NCBI GenBank assembly: GCA_025399215.1
Contig: MU621090.1
Span: forward strand, 62,001 to 126,000
Length of the DNA stretch: 64,000 nt
Source: Globomyces pollinis-pini
Lineage: Eukaryota > Chytridiomycota > Chytridiomycetes > Rhizophydiales > Globomycetaceae
Direction of reading: 5' to 3'
The translations under genes and the position numbers were made by a program. Position 1 is the stretch's first letter; each line of letters opens with the position of its first letter. This document shows, one piece after another, positions 37,438 through 48,491 of the stretch. The notes under the pieces were generated by a model. The model made no database searches, was not told where the DNA came from, and saw only the letters and a program-made list of their open reading frames with translations.

Positions 37438-39308
37438 ATGACCACTTCACAACTAAATGAGAACTTCAAGAAATTGGATGTAAATGAAGAAACATCAGAC
37501 CTAGATTATGCTGGACCATTCTTAAAGTTTTGGGGAACTGATATTGTGAATAATATCAACAGTTATACAATCATGATTATCACTAATCCAAATATTACCA
37601 GAATTCCTAAACTTACCTTATCGTATGGCCAACAACGAAATCCACCAATCATTGTTGATACAGTAAATGGCTATATCTCATCATCAGTTTAACGGTTATC
37701 GATTCATTCGATTCAGTGTTGATACACCTATTTTAAAAAATGAATCTCAAGTCGTTTTCTACCAATTTGATAATGCATCTGCTAATTATTTTACTGTACC
37801 AGGAGAAAATCAACCTTATAAACTCTGCTTTTCATCTTGTAATGGTTTACCAGATGATTCACCACCAGAACAAACTCTACATGGTAATCCCAGTATTGTT
37901 AATTGAAAAGGAATTCAACCATTGTGGAATGATATATTGAAAGAACATTTGGTATCACCATTTCATGGTCAACTGGGTGGTGGTGATCAAAGTAATCACT
38001 CAATATGAACTTAACTTTAGTTTATTGTGATGGGGTATGGAGATTACCAACATTAAAAGAATGGTTGGATATAAATCAAAAAAAAGTTAGATTGGCTGCA
38101 GAATATTCCAAATCCATGCTTGATGAAGTGGAACAATATTATTTTAAATCATACTATAATCATTTTCAAACCCCAAATTTTAAGCAAGCATTAGCAATGA
38201 TTCCATTCAATTTCACTTGGGATGATCATGATATCTTTGATGGTTGGGGTTCTTATCCTCATGAATTACAGCAATGTCCTGTCTTTCAAGGTGTCTATAG
38301 AGCAGCAGAACGTTTTTATTATACATTTCAACAGCATTCAAATGTAGAATTAAACAAAGATGAGGATATTGGAGTAAATTCTCTCTCTTCTGTAAGGTAC
38401 TATGGAAAAGAATTGGTAGTTCTAACTCCGGATGCACGTTCAGAAAGAACTTTGAAAAATGTGGTTTCACCAGAATCGTGGTTGGCTATGTTTACAGCTT
38501 TAGATAAAATACCTAGTTCAGTGAAGAACTTGATTGTCAATCTAACCATTCCATTAGCCTACCCAAGACTGGGTGGAGAACAGCTTTTCTCATTTGCTGG
38601 TAATCTGATAATATGCTAAACAAAACTAGGAAGTGTGGTGAGTTTGACTTCAAAGGCTTTAAAGAAATTTGACAGTGTTTCTTCAGTCAATAGTCAAGAG
38701 TCGTTTGAAAACTCTATAGTTTATAAAAAACTACTTAATGAATTTGGTGAACCTTCATTATTAGATGATCGTAAATTAATATCGTTTAACAATTAGTAAA
38801 CGATCATTGGACAAATAATTATCATATAGAAGAAAGAGATATGCTGGTTCATGAATTACAAAACTTATCAAAGACGAAAAGTATTCGTGTTTCTTTCTTA
38901 TCTGGAGACGTTCATCTCGCCGCTGCCTACAAATTCAAATCAAATGCCGTTCTAAATATATATCCTGAACGGGATTTCAGGCTAATGTACCAAATAGTCT
39001 CATCTGCAATCGGGAATAAGCCTCCTCCAAACATGATAGTCAAGCAATTAGAAAAATCAACCAAAGAACTCCAATTAGATGCAAACACTACTGAATTACA
39101 GCATCAATGTTTTTTTGAAGATTTAAATGATAAACCAATGAAAGGAACTGCATTTCTAGCAAGAAGAAATTGGTGTTGTATTTGGTTCCCAGAAAATCGT
39201 GATTTGGTTTTTGATTTACGATTGGAAAGAGTACCTTGGCATCCTGAAGGTGAAACTAAAACTTACCGAATTCGAATTCCTGAATTACAACTAAATGCAT
39301 CGTCGTAA
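37438..39308 (+). CDS. fungal PhoD-like metallophosphatase
   Basis: About 570 residues in at least six exons. Introns of about 25-30 nt lie near 37672, 37888, 37996 and 38606. Metal-binding and active-site blocks of the PhoD_2 type are visible: GGGDQIYCDGVWRLPTLKEW (metal-binding Asp), NFTWDDHDIFDGWGSYPHEL (Asn/Asp/His cluster), QGVYRAAERFYYTFQQH, LVVLTPDARSERT, and VSFLSGDVHLAAAYKF (GDVH metal ligands). There is no signal peptide (MTTSQLNENFKKLDVNEETS), so it is probably cytosolic. This family is widespread in fungi as large phosphodiesterase-like proteins of unknown substrate. The C-terminus is PELQLNASS. Confidence 0.83.
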
Positions 39309-39700
39309 CTTGAACACATCTTTGCACCACACAACTAGGTTAAATCTAATAAATCCATTTTTTTTTTCTTCATACATTTTAATTTAGCAAGTGAAGACAT
39401 GTAAGATCGTACCTGAATGAATGTCACTGTTGCACAAGAAATTGAAACATTCCAATTCAGATTTTTTTTACAACAACCCCCAAACAGCTTGATAGAATAC
39501 CTAAGCTTTAAAGATATCCCACTTGCGAAATGCTTCAGAACAACACGGATACGTTAGCCGTAAAGATCTATTTTGATTTCCAAAAAACCAACTCAATAGA
39601 ATATGAATCGTCTGATGGAAAAAAATATCAGTCACACGACTGGGGAACCGGCCGTAGATATCATAAAATCACAAAGATTTCATTCTCTTGAAAAGCAAAA
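39309..39700. other. 392-bp intergenic region, nothing recognised
   Basis: No open frame of note on either strand and no tRNA-like fold was seen. It contains poly-T runs after the PhoD stop (possible 3'-end signals) and a GC-richer patch around 39640-39655. Confidence 0.5.
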
Positions 39701-40438
39701 ATGAATCATGAATTGATATTGAAATATCGTATTGGGGCATTGATATTCTGTTTGGGATGGACCACAGTTTTATTAATCAATAACGAACGAGGTTTATTCT
39801 TTTTGATGTTTTTGACCAGTAATTACATGTTTAAACTTAATGTATTTAGATTGGAATTGGTTACTGAACAACGTTTATTTCTTGGTAATGAACTACTTTG
39901 TATTTAATGATTACAGGTTGCAACTTTACAATCCTATAGTAAAAACACAAAGTACAATAGTTTATACACTATCGTGTTTTCCATCACTTTACCAATTTCA
40001 ATGATTGTCTTTTGTGTGTTTTGGACGTTACTGACAAATGTGGTCTTTGGTCCAAACAAATCCACTTGGAGACGAATTCAACCTACTATCAGTCACACGT
40101 TGAATTTATTACTTCCTCTCTTGGATGTCATATTTTCTGACACTCCTGTACATTGGCCATTAACTACCTATCCTGTTATCTTTATTTTATTCTATGGAAT
40201 GACGATTATGTTTTGTCATACTGTTTTTGGTAGTCCATGGCCATACCCATTCTTGGATAGATTGAACAACTATTCCAATTCTATTTCTTGGGTGCCAATG
40301 TTACTATTTGGAGTATTTTTGGTTGTTTTGGTACTGACCTTTTGGTTTATTGTCCAGAAAATGACACTTAAAGTACAAGTGGTACGTGAAAAGCGTGTAG
40401 AAAAGGCAAATATGAAGGAGACGGTTACTATAGTTTAA
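39701..40438 (+). CDS. multi-pass membrane protein, AIG1/FAR-17a or Rolling-stone-like
   Basis: Two exons are clear: one from ATG 39701 (MNHELILKYRIGALIFCLGW, RGLFFLMFLTSNYMFKL) and one from about 39917 (VATLQSYSKNTKYNSLYTIV) to the stop at 40438. About five or six hydrophobic helices result. The block PTISHTLNLLLPLLDVIFSD, then the helix before GSPWPYPFLDRL, resembles the His...Asn/Asp and Tyr-Pro-Phe-Leu pattern of AIG1/FAR-17a and Rolling-stone families, some of which hydrolyse fatty-acid esters of hydroxy fatty acids. The donor of the intron is uncertain: splicing at 39859/39860 restores frame, giving a 57-nt intron. The C-terminal tail is basic and cytosolic (VVREKRVEKANMKE). Family level only. 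Confidence 0.5.
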
Positions 40439-40628
40439 TGAATATTTCATTGTCGTGTTCATTTAATAGATTTCATTTACATTTTAATAACTTTCGAGAA
40501 TAAGACTATCAACCATTCGTTTACCTACTCTTCTTTACAATAAGTCTCTTCAATAGACCAGTATTCAGTTCAAGGTTATGATGGTTTAAACTTTTTTTAT
40601 TTTTTTTTCTGATCCAACACTCAATCCA

Positions 40629-41613
40629 ATGGGTGTAAATTATAAACAAAAATTACAAGAAGCTCTCAATAAGTCAAAAGAGCGCAAGCAACAGCAAAAT
40701 CAACCTACTAAGCAATCAGAATCGAATGTATCAGTACAATTGACAAAAAAGAATAAGGGTAAAATTACAAAAGGTATTTCATTATAATTGATAAAATCAC
40801 CAGTAAATACAAAACCATCTCAATTATCTACACTTCAAGAGAAAATGAAAAAGAAATTAACTGGTTCAAAATTTCGATGGTTGAATGAAACATTATACAC
40901 AAATCATTCTAAACATGCAATCAAAATATTCCAAGAACAACCCGAACTGTTTGATATTGTATGGAGAATTGTTTTTGATTAGTAGTATCACGAAGGATTT
41001 AGTTCTCAAGTACAGGATTGGCCAGAGAATCCTGTAGATATATTTATAGATTATTTGGAAAATGTACCTAAAGAATCAGTTGTGGTCGATATGGGTAATT
41101 GATGTTCTGATATCTGATAGACTAGGTTGTGGTGAAGCCAAAATCGCAGCAACTTTACATGAGAAATTAACAATTCATTCATGTATGTTTACACGATCTG
41201 ATTAATCAAATAGTTGATTTGGTAGCTGCTAATGAATTCATCACTGCTTGTGATATCTCAAAGGTTCCATTAAAGTCAAAAACAGTCAATATTGTGATTT
41301 TTTGTCTATCATTAATGGGTGTCAATTTTGTTGATTTCTTGAAAGAAGCGCATCGAATCTTACGAAAAGGGTATATATGTAGTGTATTTAATTTGTTAGT
41401 GGTGAATTGAAGATTGCGGAAGTTATCAGTCGTATCGACAACCTTAAGGAATTTATTAAAGGGGTAGAATCAATAGGATTTAAATTGGTGTCTCAGAATA
41501 AGGAAAACAAAATGTTTGTGTTGTTGGATTTCCACAAAGTTGAGGATAGATCACCCAGTGAAACAGAGAAAGTTGTACCTGCATTGAAGCCCTGTCTGTA
41601 CAAGAAGAGATAG
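40629..41613 (+). CDS. RRP8: 25S rRNA adenine-N1 methyltransferase RRP8
   Basis: SAM-dependent nucleolar enzyme that makes m1A on large-subunit rRNA. A Lys/Gln-rich N-terminus (MGVNYKQKLQEALNKSKERK) precedes the RRP8 signature: LSTLQEKMKKKLTGSKFRWL, then NETLYT. Next is YHEGFSSQVQDWPENPVDIF. The SAM fold follows, with motif I split by introns (VVVDMG / LGCGEAKIAATL), then DISKVPLKSKTVNIVIFCLS and LMGVNFVDFLKEAHRILRKG. It ends FHKVEDRSPSETEKVVPALK plus CLYKKR. About 285 residues in roughly six exons, shorter than yeast Rrp8 through a smaller N-terminal tail. ATG 40629 follows a poly-T stretch and begins the only upstream in-frame exon. Confidence 0.9.
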
Positions 41614-41976
41614 ACAACCTTAATATTTCGTATTTCAATAGGTAGATGTAAAGTATTATCAATAAATCCATACTCTCAAAGCTCTATTTGGGATCTCGCA
41701 ACGTGTCCATCATCATCTTTTCCTGCGATAACTGCATTTTGTGCAAAACATGGCATACTTGTTTATATTTTGTTTTATCCTTTACACTCCAAGATTGGAT
41801 AATATTGACTTGCGTAACAACAGATTCTTTCTAGGGGATTTATGCCTTGGTTGGTGTTTTGTGATATAAAAACGGAAGCAAGTATTACATTTTCGCCATG
41901 TATTTTAAAAGATGATTGAGAATCAGTAACCATGCAACAGGTCCAACATTGAGTTTCATTTTCAACTTTTCAAAAT
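41614..41976. other. 363-bp intergenic region upstream of the R-SNARE gene
   Basis: No coding frame was recognised on either strand. It holds the RRP8 3' end and the presumed VAMP7-like promoter, with no motif I can name. Confidence 0.5.
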
Positions 41977-42755
41977 ATGGTGATTTACACATCCATTTCC
42001 AGAACAGGAGGACCTAGTACCAGTTCCGGTATTAGCTCAAGTAAGGATGAAATTATAAAGTAATTACTGTTCTAGTTGTATTGGTTGAATATGCACTTGC
42101 TACTGGAAACTTCACTTCAATTGCAAATACTATAACTGACAAAATGAGCAACCAACCAAACAATCAAATGTCATATGCCTATGATCGTTATTATTTTCAT
42201 GCTATAAAGTATAATAATTTGATCTACCTCTGTTTGGCAGGTTTGTCGATTCTTTCTAATACATGTTTAGAGGAAGGTTATCCTCAAGGACGAGCGTTTC
42301 AATTCCTAAAAGATATTCAAACGTCTTTTATATCAGAATATGGTACTCAAAGTCAAACTGCGGAAGCGTATCAGTTGTCCAACTTTAGCAATACAATTGC
42401 AAGACTTTTGAAGAATTTTACTGAACCAGACAAGGTAAAATTATACAAAGACTAACAGTGCCAGGTGACAGCTGTCAAAAATGAAGTGAATCAAGTACGA
42501 GATTTGATGGCCAAGAATATTGAAAAAGTAATCAATAGAGGGGAAAATTTGGACAGTATCGCTGATCGCACAGCTTCATTAGCTCAACAATCACAGCAAT
42601 TTCGCACCAGGTCCAGAGCATTAAATCGAGCTATGTGGTGGAAAAATCAAAAACTGATGATTTTGATGGGGTCATCTGGGGTGTTACTATTTTACTGTCT
42701 GGTTGGGTTTGGATGTGGATTCCCTGCCTGGCATACATGTGTGGGCTCTTCTTAA
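41977..42755 (+). CDS. VAMP7: VAMP7-like longin R-SNARE
   Basis: Vesicle SNARE for late endosome/vacuole or plasma-membrane fusion. About 230 residues. Exon 1 (MVIYTSISRTGGPSTSSGIS) joins over a 35-nt intron to IVLVEYALATGNFTSIANTI, forming the longin domain (YAYDRYYFHAIKYNNLIYLC, then QGRAFQFLKDIQTSFISEYG). The SNARE coil is VKNEVNQVRDLMAKNIEKVI, then NRGENLDSIADRT, with the zero-layer Arg in INRGE. A basic juxtamembrane MWWKNQK leads to a C-terminal membrane anchor. A 30-nt intron at about 42241-42270 has no stop and keeps frame if retained, which would insert ten residues in the longin domain; spliced, the frame reads CLAEEGYPQGRAF, as in the family. Confidence 0.9.
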
Positions 42756-43349
42756 CTGTTACTGTAAAAAGAAATATATTTTTAATGAAAGTACTTTTTG
42801 GTTAAATTAGGCTGAGATGTTTCAGACCAAACAAGATGATGATGCAATATGGACCACAAGTTCATATTGATTATATGATGAATGAAGTCGAAAGAATGAA
42901 GATGGCGGAATGAACAAAGTGGATGTTTGTGTACAGGATGTGGCACTAACTAAAGGGTCTGAATTCAGCTGAGAAGTATAATAATTAAGCGATAGAGATA
43001 TGAATTTTGTAACGACTGTTAAGAGACACAGCAATCAGACACAGGCTGCTTGGGATTGATAAATTTTCGGGTCACAGACCCACGGTTCACAGTCAGGTGA
43101 GTCACGGCCGACCGAATTTAGACCCACCAATCCTGAGCTTTCCTGTTTCCTGAACGAACTAGTTGCTCATACGCAAATATTTCATATACTATATTCTTCC
43201 TTTACTCTTTGCTTCCTCCTTTGGACCTGCTTCGGTGGCTTGTCGTCCCATTTATGGTCCATTGTTTCGTATTCCACCCGCTTTGAAACCCAAGGACCAA
43301 CTCTCTCCATTTTATTTCCTCTCTTTTTTTTACAATTAGAAAAAAGTCA
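42756..43349. other. 594-bp intergenic region upstream of the repeat protein gene
   Basis: The longest open frame here (minus strand, about 42822-43034) has no recognisable domain and looks like chance. Around 43060-43130 there is a locally GC-richer patch with short direct repeats of GGTCACA/GTTCACA/GTCACGG type, possibly regulatory. T- and C-rich tracts lie just before the start codon at 43350. Confidence 0.45.
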
Positions 43350-45023
43350 ATGGCTGATAACAATAATGATACTGATTTTAAAGAAAGGTATTTCGAATCC
43401 TTGGAAATTCAGTTAAAACAATTGAAGACTATAAATGCTCAAGCAGAAAAAATTGAATCTCTAGAATCTAAATGCAATGAATATACTCTCACTGTCGCTA
43501 GCTTGAAGAAACAACTACAATTACTGGAATTGAAGAAACCCTCTGGACAATCTGGCGCTTTCCCTTCTCCTGCCTATTCAGAAATCCACCAATCTTCTTC
43601 AAATTCACAAAATGATACTGTTGATAGCTCTAAAAGGAATATTAGGATCGATCCTGATCATGACATTTCAGTAACTGAATCGTTTGATGCAGATGTTGAA
43701 AACTTATTGGGACTTCGCAATTCTGCATATGAACTGCCCGCATTTCGCCAATCAGAAACTGGTTCAGAAGACCCAATAGCAGCTAAGGAAGGAGAGTCTA
43801 AAAAGATGTGTGAGAAATGCAATACTGTCATCACTGATGAATTCAAAGCTGATCCCTTCTTTACTGGTAGGTATCAATGCAAGCCTTGTAGAAAGAAGCC
43901 AAAAGCATTGAACAGCGACAATTTCAAATCACCATTACGTTCTAGTTTCAGATCACCAGCTCCAGCTCCGTTTCAATCCCCATCACTTCCTCCTTTTCAG
44001 TCTTCACCTCAAACTGCATTTCGATCTCCAGCTCCGTCTCCTTACCATTCTCCCGCACCTGGACCTTATAAATCTCCTGCGCCTGGACCTTACCAATCAC
44101 CAGCACCTGGACCATATCAATCTCCTGTACCAGGACCATATCAATCGCCAGCACCTGGACCTTACCAATCACCAGCACCTGGACCATATCAATCGCCAGC
44201 GCCTGGACCTTACCAATCACCAGCACCAGGACCTTACCAATCGCCAGCACCAGGAGCGTACCAATCACCTGCACCGGGGCCGTATCAATCCCCCGCACCT
44301 GGACCTTACCAAACACCTGCAGCAGGAACAGGAGCACATCACTCGCCTGCTCCTGCCCCTTATAGAACCCCGGCAACTGGACCATCTCAATCTTCAGCCC
44401 AACGATCATATCGATCTCCTGCTCCACTGCCCTATCGATCTCCTGCGCAAGGTCCCTATCAAAATCCTGCTAATAGTTCTTACAAGTCTCCTGCCCCATT
44501 GCCTTATCAATCTCCTGCACAAGCACCATTTCAATCTCCTCCACCACAAGATTATCAATCCCCAAAATTAGAAACTAGTACGCCGGAGGGGTCACCCAAC
44601 CTTAACTCAAACGTGATTACTCAGTACCAGCTATGTAGCAATTGCAATGCACTTCATTCCTCTGGAAATTGGGGAAATGATCCCAAGAATCTCTGTAAAA
44701 AATGTTACAAGAATAGTAATGGACAGAAAAGTGTACCAGTCAGAAAATGTAACAAGTGCTCAACAGCCACTACGTCAAAATGGTATACTGATAGATTTCA
44801 CCCTGGAGCACATATTTGTAAGTCTTGTTATTCTCGTCGCAGGGCCTCGGCAAAGTTTGATGGTATAGAAACCGAGAGATGTTGCACATCTTGTAATACC
44901 AGCAAGTCTCAAACCTGGTATCAAGACTCTTTTTCTTTGAAAGGGTTTATATGTACAGTCTGTTACCAAAGTAGAAAACAGATGAAAGCCAAAGCCAACA
45001 TTACACCCAACAATCACAGTTAA
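43350..45023 (+). CDS. intronless protein with SPAPGPYQ tandem repeats and four GATA-like zinc fingers
   Basis: A single 557-codon exon. Residues 1-70 are a coiled coil (KAQAEKIESLESKCNEYTL-like). Four C-x2-C...C-x2-C units follow: CEKCNTVITDEFKADP...CKPC (about residue 152), CSNCNALHSSGNWG...CKKC (about 430), CNKCSTATTSKWYTD...CKSC (about 468) and CTSCNTSKSQTWYQD...CTVC (about 512). The last three have the C-x2-C-x4-T-x2-W-Y-x-D pattern of fungal GATA-type fingers and lie in tandem. Between fingers 1 and 2 is a Pro/Ser/Gln/Tyr-rich region of about 230 residues with 11 perfect-length octapeptide units. Basic stretches flank the fingers. DNA binding is plausible; the repeat function is unknown. 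I did not recognise a named orthologue. Confidence 0.8.
   Translation: MADNNNDTDFKERYFESLEIQLKQLKTINAQAEKIESLESKCNEYTLTVASLKKQLQLLELKKPSGQSGAFPSPAYSEIHQSSSNSQNDTVDSSKRNIRIDPDHDISVTESFDADVENLLGLRNSAYELPAFRQSETGSEDPIAAKEGESKKMCEKCNTVITDEFKADPFFTGRYQCKPCRKKPKALNSDNFKSPLRSSFRSPAPAPFQSPSLPPFQSSPQTAFRSPAPSPYHSPAPGPYKSPAPGPYQSPAPGPYQSPVPGPYQSPAPGPYQSPAPGPYQSPAPGPYQSPAPGPYQSPAPGAYQSPAPGPYQSPAPGPYQTPAAGTGAHHSPAPAPYRTPATGPSQSSAQRSYRSPAPLPYRSPAQGPYQNPANSSYKSPAPLPYQSPAQAPFQSPPPQDYQSPKLETSTPEGSPNLNSNVITQYQLCSNCNALHSSGNWGNDPKNLCKKCYKNSNGQKSVPVRKCNKCSTATTSKWYTDRFHPGAHICKSCYSRRRASAKFDGIETERCCTSCNTSKSQTWYQDSFSLKGFICTVCYQSRKQMKAKANITPNNHS
44046..44309 (+). repeat. 11 tandem copies of a 24-bp unit encoding S-P-A-P-G-P-Y-Q
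   Basis: Eleven consecutive 24-nt units, each encoding (Q/H/K)SPAPGPY with rare changes (SPVPGPY in unit 4, SPAPGAY in unit 9). Third positions vary between units (cca/cct/ccc, gca/gcg, tac/tat), so the array is protein-conserved rather than recently duplicated at the DNA level. Degenerate copies extend on both sides, from about 43940 to 44570. Confidence 0.95.
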
Positions 45024-45480
45024 ATTTTAGTCGTGCAAATATTATAAGATTCTTAAAAATAAACAAAACATCGAATGATTTTATTGCCTTTGAACTCTCA
45101 ATTATTATTTTTTAATATCAGTGTTGGTAGGTTGATCAAAAACGGACACCACCAAAAGAGCCATGTGATGAAAAAAAAAGGGGTCTGGGTGCAACTGCTG
45201 TTTTGTGATTGGAAATTGCGGTGAAATCAACCAAAGTGGAAGGATTTATCTCTTTGTGTATTTTAAGTGCAAAGTGCTTTGAATAGGAATATTAATAATT
45301 CAATTAACTAGATATCATTTCATAATCATTGAAGTATAAACCCAGTCTTTAAATATACTTCTCTCAAGTAGATGCTATTGATTGAAATGAGTGTAAGGAG
45401 CAGGACAAAATATTGAGTTTGAAGGTCAGTAAACAAATTAAAAACAATAAACAGTGAATAATTCAATCCCAAAACCCTAA
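45024..45480. other. 457-bp intergenic region, nothing recognised
   Basis: Between the zinc-finger gene stop and the kinesin start. It contains a poly-A tract and a short GC-richer patch (about 45170-45200), but no open frame or RNA fold that I can support. Confidence 0.5.
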
Positions 45481-48387
45481 ATGCACATCACAATGAGTAA
45501 CCAACCAGTCAAACCAGAATTAGGGTATTCAAATAAGCTACTGGTATGAAGTACAACTTATTTGATTTCCAGGTGGTTTTGAGAATTCGACCTTTATCAC
45601 AGAAAGAGTTGACTCCAACAAAAAAGAATGACAAGGATGTGTGTATAACAACGATTGCGAAACCGATTGATCAACAAGTAACCATTTAGAAATTTGCTGA
45701 TGTACAGACCGTTATGTTGTACGATCCCACCGAAGATTATTTGGATGATATCTTACGAAAAGAACGTAAACGAGAGAAGTTATATTCCTTTGATCAAGTT
45801 TTTGGAGAAAATTGTTCACAACAAACTGTATTTGAAGGTTCTGTTCAATCACAAGTTGATGCAGTCATCAATGGTTATAATGCTACAGTATTTGCTTACG
45901 GTAATTCAAAATATGTATTCATTAGTTAAGGTTTGTGTGACGTTGGTGTTTAATTCTAGGTGCTACTGGTGCTGGTAAGACATATACAATGATGGGTGTG
46001 GAAAAACATCCTGGAATCATGTATTTAACGTAAGTTACCAACCATCTTCCATATTTTTTCTAATACAATTATAGACTAAATGACCTTTTCTTGAAAATTT
46101 CAAAGAAAACGGGTACGTTCAAGATATCCATATCTTACTTGGAAATATACAATGAAAAGATCCGAGATTTGTTGACGGGTAAATCGGATAATTTGGAATT
46201 ACAGGAAGATCCTACCAGAGGTGGTACTATACTATTTTGTTCATCTTTTAAAGTTGTTGTGAGTGGAATTACTTATATGACTGCAAAAACTCCCGAGAAA
46301 ATATTGTCGTTGTTAAGAAAGGGTAATCGTAATCGAATACAGGAGTCTACTGGTGCAAATCAAACTTCTTCTCGATCCCATGCCATCTTACAAGTTATTG
46401 TGAAATTATTTCTAATATTCTCAAGGTTTTTGTATTATACAAATCTAAATCTGATATCAAACCTCGATTTGCAAAATTATCTTTGATTGACTTGGCTGGA
46501 TCAGGTATATTGAAGCAATTAATTGTAGAGAGGGCTGCGGAAACATTGAATCGAGGAATGAGAATGATTGAAGGAGCTAATATCAACCGATCACTGTTGG
46601 CTTTAGGGAATTGTATTAATTCATTGGTTGAACCAGGAAAAAAGTCAGAATACATCAATTATCGAGATTCCAAATTAACACGTTTACTTAAGGTATGTAT
46701 TATAATACTGAGTTTCTAGGATTCTTTGGGGGGAAATTGCAGAACGATCATGATTGCCAACATTAGTAATTCTTTAATCTGACCTCAGGTCCATCATCAT
46801 CCAATTTTGATGAAACGGTGAATACCCTTAAATATGCCAGTAGAGCACGAAATATCAAAACCAAATTAAATTCCAAAGAAAATTCAGAAGATTATCAAAA
46901 TACATTAAATCAATTTAGATCGGATATTTTGCTTCAAAAAACACAAGATTCCAGCTCCACATTAAACATTCATGATATGACCTCATTTACAATCAATGAA
47001 AATCCCAATGCCATGAACGAGCTTACTCAAGCACAACAGATTAAACTAGCACAGTTAAAGAGCCAACTAGAGTTATACAACAAAGTGGAACTTATCTTGA
47101 ACCATACTGAAGAGTTGAACCTACAGTTCTCAAATTTGAAGATTTTTGTGAATCAATTTGATGATATTTATGAAAAACGAGATTCTATTTTAAAAAGAGA
47201 AATAGATTTTGATTTGGAATTACAACAAATACCAATTGAATTAGACAGTGCAGAATCACCATCATCCGATGGGGATACGTTCGATTTGAAAATCAAAAGT
47301 ATGATTTTAAAGGATTAAAAAAATCTATAGATTTAAAACTGAATATCCAATTTATTAAACACCGAATCCAATTGAAGAAAATGAATGAATGGAATTCAAT
47401 CTACAAACTGATTTGTGTTTTTCAATCTCGATTGATCCAGTATTACCACAATAACCAATCGATGAGTGAAAATCAATTACAATTGATTGCAACTTCAATT
47501 ATAAAGTATATGAAACTATTTGAAACTTTGGAATTCAAATGTATACCCAATTATCAAGATATTCAGGTTTTGGAAACACTTTGGTTGGATAAATGGAATT
47601 CTAATTTGGTTACTCAGTTAGATCGACAATTCAAGAAACCAGAATTGAAAAAGAAAACAAGTCTAAAGAGTATTGATTTATCATTTGGATTTAAAAAGAA
47701 ATTAAATCATTTGAAATCAAATTTGAATTTAATGAAGGATACATCAACATCGAACTTGTTGCCTTTGGATAATCTTTCGGAGACTGATAGGTAACTTGAA
47801 TCCAAATGTTTAATTATGATTATTTTTCTTGAATAGGGCATTAAATACTCACAACGAAATTGAACCTTCTATTCCAATGTCTTGGTTTGATTTTTCAGAC
47901 TTATGAATAGTGATGTCAAACAAAGTATACCAATAAAGAATATACCGTTACCAGCAATCGAACTACCATCATATACCAACCCCATTGAAGAAGAAATTGA
48001 CTCTTCTGTGTATGCATATTACGAATAACTCTTTAGGAATCAAGGATCAATTAATTTGAAATCCATCAACTCTATTGAAAAAGATATTGATAAATCTGAT
48101 GATAGTTTGATCAAATCAACCTCTATTCACACGTAAATAAATTGCTGTATACTAATTATACCAGTCATTCTGACCATACTCACCTCAATATACAACTTAA
48201 TCAGGATTCAGTGTCCAAAACTTCCGTTTCTAAACCATTTGGTCACCACTTTGAATTCAAAAAGACTTCTTTGAAACCTACAAAACAAAAGCTTGATTTG
48301 GAATTAAAAACAGAAAAGGCTATGTATTTGGCACAATTGTACACCCCTGCCATTGTGAAATCAAAGAATTCACATCATTTTAAATAG
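45481..48387 (+). CDS. kinesin-8 family motor (KIF18/KIF19/Kip3-like)
   Basis: Plus-end motor controlling microtubule length. About 850 residues and many exons. The start is ATG 45481 (or in-frame 45493), joining over a 29-nt intron to [13 protein letters not shown]. The class signature is [20 protein letters not shown], then [20 protein letters not shown]. The P-loop [11 protein letters not shown] is split by an intron. Switch I is [11 protein letters not shown] and switch II is [12 protein letters not shown], the latter recovered by removing a 24-nt intron (about 46505-46528). Then [20 protein letters not shown] and [19 protein letters not shown]. Neck coiled coil and a helical, Ser/Asn-rich tail follow. 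KIF19-type kinesin-8s act on cilia length and Kip3 on spindles; the subgroup is not resolved here. Confidence 0.88.
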
Positions 48388-48491
48388 AATAAAGCTAATG
48401 TTGTTAATTATACATCATTTCAAATATTCAATCGTGATGTTAAATATTAAAGATGTATATTTATTAAAATAACTGGTTGGTTCTGTAATAA

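Noticed and set aside
43060..43130. Possible tRNA gene (short repeats, GGTTCAC-like B box)
   Set aside because: No acceptor stem or anticodon arm could be paired around it.
43948..44427. 159-codon minus-strand open frame across the repeat array
   Set aside because: It is the antisense shadow of the 24-bp tandem repeats; the plus-strand product has zinc fingers and consistent codons on both sides.
46395..46658. 87-codon minus-strand open frame inside the kinesin gene
   Set aside because: Antisense to the switch II region, which is clearly coding on the plus strand.
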